Shown piece after piece: positions 35,979 through 44,910 of a stretch of DNA of 64,000 bases. The DNA is from Geothrix terrae. Lineage in GTDB: Bacteria > Acidobacteriota > Holophagae > Holophagales > Holophagaceae. How positions within the stretch are numbered: position 1 is the first letter of the stretch; every line of letters starts with the position of its first letter. Below the pieces are notes generated by a model. That model saw nothing but the letters and a program-made list of their open reading frames with translations, searched no databases and was not told the DNA's origin. The translations under genes and the position numbers were made by a program. The stretch is taken from contig NZ_JAKZLA010000005.1 of assembly GCF_022808775.1 (NCBI RefSeq), positions 208,967 to 272,966 of the forward strand. Direction: 5' to 3'.

Positions 35979-36209
35979 CTAGGGCTTCTTCGCATTCTTC
36001 GGGGTGCCGTCCTTCTCGAGGTACTTGTCGGGATCCTTGAGCAGCTGGGCGTCGCAGCCGCCGCAGCAGAGGCGGTATTCCTGGCCGCGAACAGCCACGG
36101 TCTTGGATTTCTCGGTCACCTTGCCGCCGAGGACGGGGCACTTGGTGTTGGTGGCGGGCTTGGCGTGCGGCGCGGCCGCGACGGCCAGGGTGAGCAGGAG
36201 GTTGAGCAT
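35979..36209 (-). CDS. Small exported YHS/TRASH-type protein (second copy)
   Basis: A 76-aa precursor with signal peptide (MLNLLLTLAVAAAPHA). The core reads TKCPVLGGKVTEKSKTVAVR, then YRLCCGGCDAQLLKDPDKYL. It closely matches the protein at 32832-33071 in its second half (LLKDPDKYL.KDG). The CxxC-like CCGGC cluster suggests metal binding. It lies downstream of the cusA-like gene on the same strand, so it may be part of the copper response. The start at 36209 gives a clean signal peptide; an upstream ATG at 36239 would not. Confidence 0.75.
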   Translation of the reverse strand: MLNLLLTLAVAAAPHAKPATNTKCPVLGGKVTEKSKTVAVRGQEYRLCCGGCDAQLLKDPDKYLEKDGTPKNAKKP

Positions 36210-36239
36210 GGGAAGGTCCTTGTTCGGATGATGGCCCAT

Positions 36240-36470
36240 TCAGGACCGGCGGAACCTGGGCCGTTCGCGGGGCCGCCGGGGAGGGAGATGGAGGAAAGGA
36301 AGGCGGAGCCTCCCCAAGGCCGGCGCCGGCGGCGCCCTGAACCCTCCAGAACGGGGCGGCGCCGGTGCCGGTGGCGTCCCGCGGGACGCCATCCCCTCCG
36401 GCCCGGAGCCGGCGCCAGGAGCTCGGCGCCGGATTCTCTGGCAGGAAGGAGAGTCGGGGTTGGATAAGGG
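36240..36470. repeat. GC-rich palindrome cluster downstream of cusA
   Basis: This gap between cusA and the YHS gene is densely self-complementary. Examples are the perfect 18-bp GGCGTCCCGCGGGACGCC (36373-36390), flanked by GCCGGTGCCGGT, and repeated GGCGCC cores with short spacers. No gene is convincing here. It may be a second member of the palindromic element class seen at 30.6 kb, but it lacks the GCCTAAC ends. A strong attenuator of the operon is an alternative. Confidence 0.45.
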
Positions 36471-36485
36471 ACCTGCTTCATGGGC

Positions 36486-39400
36486 TCAGGCCAGTTGCGG
36501 CGCGGGCGCGGGCGTGACGGGCCCTTCCACCACCTCCCTGCGCTTCCAGAGGTAGTAGATGGCCGGATAGACCAGCAGCTCCAGCAGGAAGCTGGTGGCC
36601 AGTCCGCCCACCATGGGCGCGGCGATGCGCTTCATGACGTCGGCGCCGGTGCCCGTGCTCCACATGATGGGCAGCAAGCCCATGAACGCCGCGAAGACCG
36701 TCATGGCCTTGGGCCGCACGCGCTTCACGGCCCCGTGGATGATGGCCTCCACCAGGTCGCCGGTGGTGTTCAGGCGGCCCTCCCGTTTCGCCTCGTCGTG
36801 GCTGAGGTCCAGGAAGAGCAGCATGAACACGCCGGTTTCCGCATCGAGTCCCATGAGGGCGATGAGGCCCACCCACACGGCGATGCTCATGTTGTAGCCC
36901 AGGGCCCACAGCAGCCAGAAGGCGCCGATGGCGCTGAAGGGCACGGCCAGCATCACCACCGAGGCCTTGAAGGCGCTCTTGGTGTTGGCGTAGAGCAGGC
37001 CGAAGATCAGCACCAGCGTGATGGGCAGGATGACCTTCAGCCGCTCCTTCACGCGGATCATGTTCTCGTACTGCCCCGACCAGGTGAGGCTGTAGCCCGG
37101 CGGGAGCTTGAGGTCCTTCTCCACGGCGGCCTTGGCGTGGTGGACGTAGGTGCCCACGTCGAACTTCGACGTGTCGAAGTCCACCAGCACGTAGCCGTTC
37201 ATCTGGCCGTTCTCGTCGCGGATCATGGCGGGGCCGTTGGCCCAGGTGAGGTCCGCGATTTCCTCCATGGGGATCATGGCGCCGCTGGGCGTGGGGATGA
37301 GCACCCGCTTCAGGGCGTCGGGGCTCTCGCGGAAGTCGCGCGCGTAGCGGACGTTCACGGGGTAGCGGGCCCGGCCGTCGAAGACCGTGCTCTGGTTGTC
37401 GCCGCCGATGGCGGTCATCACCAGCATGTTGGCCTGCTCGACGCTGAGCCCGTAGCGGGCGAGCTGCTCGCGCTTGAGCACGAAGTCCAGGAAGTAGCCC
37501 TGGGCCGTGCGCTCCGCGAAGGCGCTGCGAGTGCCCGGCACGCCGGCGAGGATGCGCTCGGCGTCCACGGCCACCTTCTCGATGGTCGCCAGGTCCGCGC
37601 CGTTGATCTTGAGGCCCACGGGCGTGCGGATGCCCGTGGAGAGCATGTCCTGGCGGGCCTTGATGGGCATGGTCCAGGCGTTGGGGATGGCCGGGAGCCG
37701 CACCACGCGGTCCAGGTCCGCCACGATCTCCTCCTCGGTGATGCGGTCCCGCCAGATGGGACGCAGGGCGGCCTTGAGGAAGTCGGGCGCCCAGGCGCTG
37801 AACCAGCGGGGCTTGGCGCGCCACTGCTCTTCGGGCTTGAGGACGATCACCGTCTCCATCATGGAGAAGGGCGCCGGATCCGTGGCCGTATCGGCGCGGC
37901 CGGCCTTGCCGAAGACGCGCTCCACCTCGGGCACGGTGCGGATGAGGCGGTCCTGCACCTGGAGGATGCGCTGGGCCTCGGTCTGGCTGAGGCCCGGCAG
38001 GGTCGAGGGCATGTAGAGGATCGTGCCCTCGTTGAGGGGAGGCATGAACTCGCTGCCCAGGCTCATGAAAGCGGGAATGGTGGCCGCCACCATCAGGACG
38101 GCCACGGCGATGGTGGCCTTGGCGTGCTTCACCACGAAGCGGCAGGGCCCTTCGTAGATCCGGTGGAGGAAGACGCTGATAGGGTGCTTCTCCTCGGCGT
38201 AGTACTTGCCCACGGCGAGCTGGGTGAAGGTCCAGGCCAGCCACTTCGGCTTGAACATGAAGGGCTCCACCCGCGCGAAGAGCATGCGCATGGCGGGGTC
38301 CAGCGTGAGCGCCAGGATGGCGGCGATGGCCATGGCCAGGTTCTTGGAGTAGGCCAGGGGCTTGAAGAGGCGGCCCTCCTGGTCCAGCAGGGTGAAGATG
38401 GGCATGAAGCTCACCGCCACCACCAGCAGGGAGAAGAAGACGGAGGGGCCCACCTCCATCAGGGCCTCCAACCGCACGTGGTGGAAGCTGCCGGGTTTTC
38501 CGGCCTCGATCCACTTCTCGATCTTCTTGTAGGCATTCTCCACCTCCACGATGGCGCCGTCCACCAGCACGCCGATGGAGATGGCGATGCCGGCCAGGCT
38601 CATGAGGTTGGCGTTCTGCCCGATGCCGTACATCGGGATGAAGGCCAGCGCCACGCTCACGGGGATGGTGATGATGGGCACGATGGCCGAGGGCACGTGC
38701 CACAGGAAGATGAGGATGATGATGGAGACGACGATCATCTCCTCGATGAGCTTGTGCTTCACAGTCTTGATGGCGTTGTGGATCAGCTCAGAGCGGTCGT
38801 AGACCGTGATCACGTCCACGCCTTCGGGCAGGCCCTGCTTCAGCTCGACGATCCGGGCCTTCACGCGCTCGATGACGTTGAGGGCGTTCTCGCCCTGGCG
38901 CATGACCACGATGCCGCCCACCACGTCGCCCTGGCCGTCCAGGTCCGCGAGGCCCCGACGCATCTCGGGCCCCAGGGTCACGGTGGCCACGTCGCCCAGG
39001 CGCACGGGGGTGCCGTTCTCGGCCTTGAGCACCGCCGACTCCAGGTCCTTCGTGGCCTTCACGTAGCCCCGGCCCCGGACCATGTACTCGCGGCCGCTGT
39101 ATTCGACGAGGCGCCCGCCCACTTCCGCGTTGGCCCCCTTCACCGCCCCGATGACGGACTCGATGGGGATGCGGTAGGCCGCCAGCTTGTTGGGATCGAC
39201 CTGCACCTGAAACTGCCGGGCCTGGCCGCCCACGGTGGCCACCTCGGCCACGCCGGGCGTGCTCTGGAGGCCGTAGCGGAGGAACCAGTCCTGGAGGGAG
39301 CGCAGCTCGTCCGAGCTGTGCTTCCCGCTGCGGTCCACCAGGGCGTACTGGTAGACCCAGCCCACGGAGGTGGCGTCGGGGCCGAGGGAGGTCTGCACCC

Positions 39401-39806
39401 CCGGCGGCAGGTTGGCGGTGATCTTGGAGAGGTACTCCATCACCCGGCTGCGGGCCCAGTAGATGTCCGTGCCGTCCTCGAAGATCACGTAGACATAGGA
39501 GAACCCGAAGTCCGAGAGGCCTCGCACGGCCTTCACCTTCGGGGCCCCCAGCAGGCTGGTGACGATGGGGTAGGTGACCTGGTCCTCGACGATGTCGGGG
39601 CTCCGGTCCCACTTGCTGTAGACGATGACCTGGGTGTCGCTGAGGTCCGGCAGCGCGTCCAGGGGGATGTTCCGCATGGTCCAGAAGGACATGGCCAGCA
39701 GCACCGCCGAGGCGGCGATGACCAGCCAGCGGTTCTCCGCCGAGAAGCGGATGATCCGCTGGAGGAAGGTCGGGTGTTCGGGATCGTAGGCCGTGGTTCC
39801 GCTCAT
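36486..39806 (-). CDS. cusA: CusA-type copper/silver RND efflux pump
   Basis: A 1106-aa heavy-metal RND transporter. The first transmembrane helix is near residues 25-45. Further helices cluster around 340-540 and 880-1080. Visible features are NIPLDALPDLSDTQVIV, an IGVLVDGAIVEVENA membrane motif, EFMPPLNEGTILYM, FSMMETV and ARQDMLSTGIRTPVG. These Met-bearing segments correspond to the methionine relay of E. coli CusA. It expels monovalent copper/silver from the cytoplasm and periplasm through the CusC duct. It is third in the cus operon, beginning 10 bases after the cusB stop. Confidence 0.93.
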   Translation of the reverse strand: MSGTTAYDPEHPTFLQRIIRFSAENRWLVIAASAVLLAMSFWTMRNIPLDALPDLSDTQVIVYSKWDRSPDIVEDQVTYPIVTSLLGAPKVKAVRGLSDFGFSYVYVIFEDGTDIYWARSRVMEYLSKITANLPPGVQTSLGPDATSVGWVYQYALVDRSGKHSSDELRSLQDWFLRYGLQSTPGVAEVATVGGQARQFQVQVDPNKLAAYRIPIESVIGAVKGANAEVGGRLVEYSGREYMVRGRGYVKATKDLESAVLKAENGTPVRLGDVATVTLGPEMRRGLADLDGQGDVVGGIVVMRQGENALNVIERVKARIVELKQGLPEGVDVITVYDRSELIHNAIKTVKHKLIEEMIVVSIIILIFLWHVPSAIVPIITIPVSVALAFIPMYGIGQNANLMSLAGIAISIGVLVDGAIVEVENAYKKIEKWIEAGKPGSFHHVRLEALMEVGPSVFFSLLVVAVSFMPIFTLLDQEGRLFKPLAYSKNLAMAIAAILALTLDPAMRMLFARVEPFMFKPKWLAWTFTQLAVGKYYAEEKHPISVFLHRIYEGPCRFVVKHAKATIAVAVLMVAATIPAFMSLGSEFMPPLNEGTILYMPSTLPGLSQTEAQRILQVQDRLIRTVPEVERVFGKAGRADTATDPAPFSMMETVIVLKPEEQWRAKPRWFSAWAPDFLKAALRPIWRDRITEEEIVADLDRVVRLPAIPNAWTMPIKARQDMLSTGIRTPVGLKINGADLATIEKVAVDAERILAGVPGTRSAFAERTAQGYFLDFVLKREQLARYGLSVEQANMLVMTAIGGDNQSTVFDGRARYPVNVRYARDFRESPDALKRVLIPTPSGAMIPMEEIADLTWANGPAMIRDENGQMNGYVLVDFDTSKFDVGTYVHHAKAAVEKDLKLPPGYSLTWSGQYENMIRVKERLKVILPITLVLIFGLLYANTKSAFKASVVMLAVPFSAIGAFWLLWALGYNMSIAVWVGLIALMGLDAETGVFMLLFLDLSHDEAKREGRLNTTGDLVEAIIHGAVKRVRPKAMTVFAAFMGLLPIMWSTGTGADVMKRIAAPMVGGLATSFLLELLVYPAIYYLWKRREVVEGPVTPAPAPQLA

Positions 39807-39816
39807 CTCGGCCCCC

Positions 39817-41301
39817 TCAGTGCTGGTGGCCGGACGGGGCCGGCTGGGAGGCGCCCGCGGGGGCCCCGGGTTGGGCGTTCTTCTGGCTCATGTGGGCCAG
39901 GGCGGCCTTGAGGCGGGATTCGGAATCCACCAGGAAGTTGGCGCGGACGACGACCTCGTCCCCGGCCGCCAGGCCGGAGCGGATCTCCACCTGCTCCCCC
40001 ACCGTGGCGCCGGTGGTGACTTCGCGGGGCTCGAACTTGCCGTCCCCCAGCGACACGAACGCCACCTTAGTGGTGCCCGCGTCCAGCACCGCATCCAGGG
40101 GGATGAGCAGGCCCTTGCGGCCCGGGCCGTGGATCACCACGTCGCCGAACATCTCCGGCTTGAGGAGGCCGCCGGGGTTGGGGAACTCCAGGCGGGCCCG
40201 GGCGGTGCGGGTCTTGGGATCCATGACGGGATCCACGAAGGCGATGCGCCCCTTGAGGGTCTTGCCCGGGGCGGCCTGGACGGTGAGCTCGGCGGGAAGG
40301 CCCACCTTCACGCGGCCCAGCTCGGCCTCGTAGACGTCCACCTGCACCCAGACGCGGCTCAGGTCCGTGATCTCGAAGGGGATGTCCGCCGGCGTGAGCC
40401 GCGCGCCCTCCACCACGTTCTTCGCGGTCACGATGCCGGAGATGGGGCTGCGCAGCGTCAGGGCCCGCTGGACTTCGCCCGTCTTCTCCAGGCGGTCGAT
40501 GGCCTCGGCGGGCACGTCCCAGAGCAGGAGGCGCCGCCTGGCGGACTCCAGCAGGTCGCCGCCACTGGCCTGCAGCGAACCACCGGACAGGGCCTTCTGG
40601 GTCTTCAGGGCCAGCAGGTACTCCCGCTGGGCGCTGACGAACTCGGGGGCATAGAGGCTGAACAGGGGCTGGCCCTTGGCCACGGGCTTGCCGACGAAGT
40701 CCACGAAGAGCCTCTCCACGAAGCCCTCCACCTTCACGTTCACCTTGCGGACGCGGGTCTCGTCGATAACCACGCGGCCCAGGGCCCGCAGCTCGCCGCT
40801 GACGGTCCCCTCCACCACCTTCTCGGTGCGGAGGCCGATGAGCTGCTGGCGCTCGTGGTCGATCTTCACCGTGGCGTGGGACTCGATCCCCGCGCCTTCG
40901 CCCTTCAGATCGCCTTCGTAGACGGGGACATAGTCCATCCCCATCTCGTCTTTCGTGGGCACCGGGGAGGTCTGGCTCGGATTCATGGGCGAGCGGTAGT
41001 AGACGATCTTGCCCCTGTCCTTGGGGGCCTCGCCTTCCATGGGCACCAGGTCCATGCCGCAAATGGGGCAGTTGCCCGCGTGGTCCTGGATGATCTGGGG
41101 GTGCATGGGGCACTGGTACATCTGCTTCTTGGGCGCCGTCGCGCTGGCGGCCTCGTGCTCGTGGTCGTGCTTCGGGGTGGGCCGCAGCATCAACGTGCCG
41201 CCGATGCCGGCGACGAGGCCCAGGGCCACCAGGCCGAGGGTGCGGAGACGCGGGGCGCGGGCCGGCGCCGGGGAATCGAAATCAGGTCGTTCGGTGGTCA
41301 T
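39817..41301 (-). CDS. cusB: CusB-type periplasmic membrane-fusion protein
   Basis: A 494-aa adaptor. An N-terminal membrane anchor (about 20-40) is followed by a His-rich KHDHEHE. Two heavy-metal binding modules come next: YQCPMHPQIIQDHAGNCPIC with GMDLVP, then YYRSPMNPSQTS with DEMGMDYVP. After these come the barrel-sandwich (VKIDHERQQLIGL), coiled-coil hairpin and beta-barrel domains. CusB hands copper to CusA and bridges it to the outer-membrane channel. The CPMHP domains may act as metal capture sites. Spaced 11 bases after cusC. Confidence 0.92.
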   Translation of the reverse strand: MTTERPDFDSPAPARAPRLRTLGLVALGLVAGIGGTLMLRPTPKHDHEHEAASATAPKKQMYQCPMHPQIIQDHAGNCPICGMDLVPMEGEAPKDRGKIVYYRSPMNPSQTSPVPTKDEMGMDYVPVYEGDLKGEGAGIESHATVKIDHERQQLIGLRTEKVVEGTVSGELRALGRVVIDETRVRKVNVKVEGFVERLFVDFVGKPVAKGQPLFSLYAPEFVSAQREYLLALKTQKALSGGSLQASGGDLLESARRRLLLWDVPAEAIDRLEKTGEVQRALTLRSPISGIVTAKNVVEGARLTPADIPFEITDLSRVWVQVDVYEAELGRVKVGLPAELTVQAAPGKTLKGRIAFVDPVMDPKTRTARARLEFPNPGGLLKPEMFGDVVIHGPGRKGLLIPLDAVLDAGTTKVAFVSLGDGKFEPREVTTGATVGEQVEIRSGLAAGDEVVVRANFLVDSESRLKAALAHMSQKNAQPGAPAGASQPAPSGHQH

Positions 41302-41312
41302 GGGGGGATCTC

Positions 41313-42713
41313 CTACATCTTCGACATGGCGGGGCCGCTGTCCTGGGCCTGGCCCGGGGCTTTGGCGGAGGCTTTCGAGGCAGTGGGCGCGGCGGCTCCG
41401 GCGGACAGGCTGGCCGAGGCCAACGCGCCGCCAGTGATGGACGGCGTGGCGCCGAGGGCCGCTTCGCCCAGGGCGATGTGCTGGGCCTGGAGCTGGGCCA
41501 GGGTCTGCAGGTAGGCGCCCTGATCGCCCACCCAGCCGTTGAGGGCTTCGAGGGCTCCGAGGAAGGGCGCGCGGCCGGCCTCGTACTGGGCGAGGGCCGC
41601 CTTGAAGGTGGCCTCGCTCTGCACCAGGAGGCCCTCGCGGTAAAGGTCTCGGGTGCGGCGCAGGGTCTCGATCTGGATGGCCCGTTCTTCGGTCCGCTGG
41701 CGCAGGAGGGTGCGCACGGATTCCACCTCGGCGCCCTGGCCGAGGCGGTGGTGCTCATGTTCCGCCACGGCCCGCTGCTGCTTGTGGCGGCCGTAGATGG
41801 GGAGGGAGATGCTCACGCCCACCTGCCACATGGGGTCCAGGCTGCCCCGGGGCATGATGCCCGCGGTGACGGCGAAATCCGGGCGGCGATCCAGCTTGGC
41901 CAGCTCCAGCAGCTTCTCGGTCTGCCGGACGCTGGCCCGGGCGCCCGCCAGCTCGGGGCTGCGGGCCTCGACCTGCTCCGGCGTGAGGGGGGCGGGCTCC
42001 GGCAGGTCCGCCAGCGCCGCCGTGGTGGGGATGGGATCCGCGGGGTCGTGCTGGCGCAGACGGTTCAGGCCGGCGAGGGTGGCGCGCTCCTCCGCCTCCA
42101 GAGCCCACGTCGCCTGCTTGAGGCGCGTGAGTTCGAGCTGGGCGCGCAGCAGGTCGCCCTGGCTGCCCTGCCCCACCTCGTAGCGGGTGAGGGCCAAGCG
42201 CTCGGCCTGCTCCAGGAAGACGGACTGCTGGACCAGCAGCTCCTTCTGGCCGCGCACCAGCAGCAGGGCCGCGTAGCCGCGCCGCACATCGGCCTCCAGG
42301 CTCATCTGCACGCGGCTGCGGGTGGCCTCCGACACGCCGACGCCGGCGGCGGCGACCTCCTTCCGCAAACCGCGCTTGCCCGGCCAGGGGAAGGGCTGGG
42401 TGAAGGCCACGCTGTAGAAGCTGGTCTCCATCTTCCCGATCTGGAGGCCGTTGAAGCCGTCGTTCTGGAGGCCCAGGGACAGGGTGGGATCCGGCAGCAC
42501 GCCCGCCTGGGGGATGCGCTCCTGGTCCATGCGCACGGTGGCCTCGGCCCTCTGGACGTCTGGATGCTTCCCGAAGGCCTCGGCCAGGAGGCCCGCCAGG
42601 ACCGGGTCGGCTTCCGCGGTCGGCGTGGAGGTGGATGGATGGTGGATGGGAACCTGGGCCAGGGCCGGCGCGGCGAGCACCAGGGCCGGGGCCAGGCGCA
42701 GCAGTGTGCGCAT
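41313..42713 (-). CDS. cusC: CusC/TolC-like outer-membrane efflux channel
   Basis: A 466-aa precursor with signal peptide (MRTLLRLAPALVLAAPALA). Two outer membrane efflux (OEP) halves are visible, with the first opening ADPVLAGLLAEAFGKHPDVQ and QAGVLPDPTLSLGLQ, and PWPGKRGLRKE. It forms the outer duct of the Cus pump. A tail rich in Ala/Ser and ending SGPAMSKM is not conserved. It precedes cusB by 11 bases and is preceded by the Cys/Met-rich small protein. Confidence 0.9.
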   Translation of the reverse strand: MRTLLRLAPALVLAAPALAQVPIHHPSTSTPTAEADPVLAGLLAEAFGKHPDVQRAEATVRMDQERIPQAGVLPDPTLSLGLQNDGFNGLQIGKMETSFYSVAFTQPFPWPGKRGLRKEVAAAGVGVSEATRSRVQMSLEADVRRGYAALLLVRGQKELLVQQSVFLEQAERLALTRYEVGQGSQGDLLRAQLELTRLKQATWALEAEERATLAGLNRLRQHDPADPIPTTAALADLPEPAPLTPEQVEARSPELAGARASVRQTEKLLELAKLDRRPDFAVTAGIMPRGSLDPMWQVGVSISLPIYGRHKQQRAVAEHEHHRLGQGAEVESVRTLLRQRTEERAIQIETLRRTRDLYREGLLVQSEATFKAALAQYEAGRAPFLGALEALNGWVGDQGAYLQTLAQLQAQHIALGEAALGATPSITGGALASASLSAGAAAPTASKASAKAPGQAQDSGPAMSKM

Positions 42714-42782
42714 GGGGATCTCCGGAAACGGGAAAGAGGAACGGCCTGCCCACGGGCAGGCAGAGCTTCACTCAATCCCGGA

Positions 42783-43178
42783 TCAGATCCGGAACGTGTT
42801 CAACCGCGCCAGGTGCCGCCCCAGGTCCGGGTCGCGGCCGCCGTCGGCAGAGACGGAACGAACGATGGTGCCGGCTTCAGAGGCCGCCCGGGCCCAGCCG
42901 GCCGGCTCGGGCCGGGGCTCGGTCCGGCGGGCGCCCTGCTCGGCCCGGCGGGCCGCCGGGGCGACGACCACCTGGCGCTCGGCGCAGGCGCCGCGCTGAG
43001 GTGTGCGGTTTCCCTCGGGCTTTGGGCAGGGGCAGGAGTCGTCCATGCCGCCGGGCATCATTCCGCAGCAGCACTCATGGGGCTGGGCCGCCGTCCGGTC
43101 GCCCGCCAGCACCCAGTCTCCGCCCACGCCGCCCAGGAGCAGCGCGACGGCCAGGATGGCGCGCAGGATCGTCCGCAC
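42783..43178 (-). CDS. Cys/Met-rich exported small protein heading the cus operon
   Basis: A 131-aa precursor of no recognised family. After a signal peptide (MRTILRAILAVALLLGGVGG) comes HECCCGMMPGGMDDSCPCPK, a cluster of five Cys, one His and three Met in 20 residues, then a basic, Ala/Arg-rich tail. The sequence strongly suggests soft-metal (Cu/Ag) binding. It is the first gene of the cus operon, about 70 bases before cusC. It could be a periplasmic copper chaperone or sponge. Confidence 0.7.
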   Translation of the reverse strand: MRTILRAILAVALLLGGVGGDWVLAGDRTAAQPHECCCGMMPGGMDDSCPCPKPEGNRTPQRGACAERQVVVAPAARRAEQGARRTEPRPEPAGWARAASEAGTIVRSVSADGGRDPDLGRHLARLNTFRI

Positions 43179-43201
43179 GGAGAAACCTCCGGATGGATCC
43201 C

Positions 43202-43228
43202 ATCATAGGCCCTCCACCCGTGTGGCAA
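43202..43228 (-). promoter_or_regulatory. Putative cus operon promoter
   Basis: On the minus strand TTGCCA (43228-43223) and TATGAT (43207-43202) are separated by 15 bases, just upstream of the Cys/Met-rich gene. The short spacer is unusual for sigma-70. Weak evidence. Confidence 0.3.
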
Positions 43229-43316
43229 CATGAAAAGGTTGACGCTGGTCACAGCGGCGGGGCTCCGCCGGATCGCCAAACCGAGATCCGGCGCGCATCG
43301 GCGCTACGATGGACGA

Positions 43317-44381
43317 ATGGGCACGATTGAAACCGCGGACGTGGCGATCATCGGCGGCGGCATCGCCGGCCTGAGCCTGGCCTTCCACCTGGCCCGGGCC
43401 GGCCAGCGGGGCATCGTCCTCCTGGATCGGGAGGACCAGCCCGGAACCTACGCCAGCGGCCACAACGCCGCCGTGGCCCGGTCCCTGACGGGCCGCGACG
43501 AGCACACGGCCCTCACCGTGGAAGGACGCCGGCGCCTGGCGGAGGCGGGCCTGATGACCGTCGGCGGCGGACTCCTGGTGAGCGTGACGCGCGGCCCCCT
43601 GGATGCCTTCGAGGCCGAGGCCGCCCGTCATGGCGTGGAGGTCCACCGCGGCCCGGGCATCCCCCTGCCCGGCCTCCGGGCCGCCGAGCACCTGGCCATC
43701 CCCGGCGACGGGGTCATCGACGCCGCGGGCCTGCTGCAGACCTGCGCCGAGGGCGCCCGGGCCGGCGGCGTGGACCTGCGCTTCAGCTGCGCGGTGGCCG
43801 GCATCCGGAGCACGGAGGACGGCTTCGACCTGGACACGGACCGCGGGCCGCTTCACGCGAAGACGCTGGCCATCGCCGCCGGCGCCTGGGCCGGTGAGCT
43901 GGGCCGCCAGGCGGGCTCACAGATCGCCTTCACACCCCTGCGCCGCTCCCTGGTGTGGAGCGGTGCCGCCCATCCCCAGCGGGAACCCTGGGCCTGGTGG
44001 GTGGACCGCCCCTTCTACCTGCGGCCCGAGAGCGGCGGCGTCCTCATGTGCCCCTGCGAAGAGGTGGCCGTGCCCCTGCCGCCGCGCGGACGCCAGCCGG
44101 ACACGGACCCAGCCGTGCTGGAGGATCTCTACGCCAGCCTGCGCGAGCTGGCGCCGGACCTGGCGGATCGGCCCGTCACCCGCTACTGGACGGGCCTGCG
44201 CACCTTCGCGCCGGACCGGCGCTTCGTCATCGGCTGGGATCCCTGGAATCCGAGCCTGTTCTGGTCCGCCGGCCTCGGCGGCCACGGCATGACCAGCGGC
44301 CTCGCCGTGGGCGCCCTGGCGGCCCAGCGGTTCATGGACCGCAGCGGGGGCGGCCCCCTGGATCCGGCCCGCTTCCGCTGA
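43317..44381 (+). CDS. FAD-dependent amino-acid oxidase/dehydrogenase (DAO family)
   Basis: A 354-aa flavoprotein. The FAD motif is VAIIGGGIAGLSLAFHLA, followed by LLDRE; ASGHNAAVARS is typical of DauA-like D-amino-acid dehydrogenases. A C-terminal YWTGLRTFAPDRRFVIGWDP and a GLGGHGMTSGLAVG segment close the FAD site. It may oxidise amino acids or amines with a quinone acceptor. The start at 43317 puts the FAD loop at the normal distance from the N-terminus. Confidence 0.86.
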   Translation: MGTIETADVAIIGGGIAGLSLAFHLARAGQRGIVLLDREDQPGTYASGHNAAVARSLTGRDEHTALTVEGRRRLAEAGLMTVGGGLLVSVTRGPLDAFEAEAARHGVEVHRGPGIPLPGLRAAEHLAIPGDGVIDAAGLLQTCAEGARAGGVDLRFSCAVAGIRSTEDGFDLDTDRGPLHAKTLAIAAGAWAGELGRQAGSQIAFTPLRRSLVWSGAAHPQREPWAWWVDRPFYLRPESGGVLMCPCEEVAVPLPPRGRQPDTDPAVLEDLYASLRELAPDLADRPVTRYWTGLRTFAPDRRFVIGWDPWNPSLFWSAGLGGHGMTSGLAVGALAAQRFMDRSGGGPLDPARFR

Positions 44382-44393
44382 TCGCCACCTGGC

Positions 44394-44831
44394 TCAGCGG
44401 GGCGGGAGCACCGCGATGGTGAGCCGCGAGATGCAGGTGGGCCGGCCCGCCTCGTCAGCCAGCTCGATCTGCCACACCTGAGTCGAGCGGCCGAGGTGCA
44501 GCGGCCGGCCGGTCCCGATGACCCACCCGGAGGTCAGGCTGCGGAGATGGTTGGCGTTGATCTCCAGGCCCACCACCTGGTGGCCGGGCGGCACGGCGAA
44601 GGCCGCGCCGCAAGAGCCGATGGTCTCGGCGAGAACCACGGAGACGCCCCCGTGCAGCAGGCCCATGGGCTGACGGGTGGTGGCATTCACCGGCACCCGG
44701 GCGCGGATGAAGTCATCCCCGACTTCCAGGAACTCGATGCCGAGGTGCGACACCGCCGTGTCCGCGCACATGGCCGTCAGCCGTTCGACCGAGGGAGGGG
44801 TTTTCCAGACCTGTTCCACGCGCCCATCCAT
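44394..44831 (-). CDS. Hotdog-fold thioesterase (PaaI/MenI type)
   Basis: A 145-aa thioesterase. The core HLGIEFLEVGDDFIRARVPV, then QPMGLLHGGVSVVLAETIGS (active-site Glu after HGG) matches YdiI/PaaI hotdog enzymes that cleave acyl-CoA such as DHNA-CoA. The remaining strands end in VLPPR. The substrate is unknown. Convergent with the oxidase gene; divergent from the nitrilase-like gene. Confidence 0.88.
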   Translation of the reverse strand: MDGRVEQVWKTPPSVERLTAMCADTAVSHLGIEFLEVGDDFIRARVPVNATTRQPMGLLHGGVSVVLAETIGSCGAAFAVPPGHQVVGLEINANHLRSLTSGWVIGTGRPLHLGRSTQVWQIELADEAGRPTCISRLTIAVLPPR

Positions 44832-44910
44832 CCGGGAGCCCGATCGGCTCCGGTTCCAGCGTATCGCCCCCGGGCGCGGAGCGGCGCCGGCGATCGGGTA
44901 GGATCAGGCC

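Noticed and set aside
36480..39911. Plus-strand open frame across cusA
   Set aside because: Antisense of a clear RND pump; low-complexity His/Asp/Gly-rich translation.
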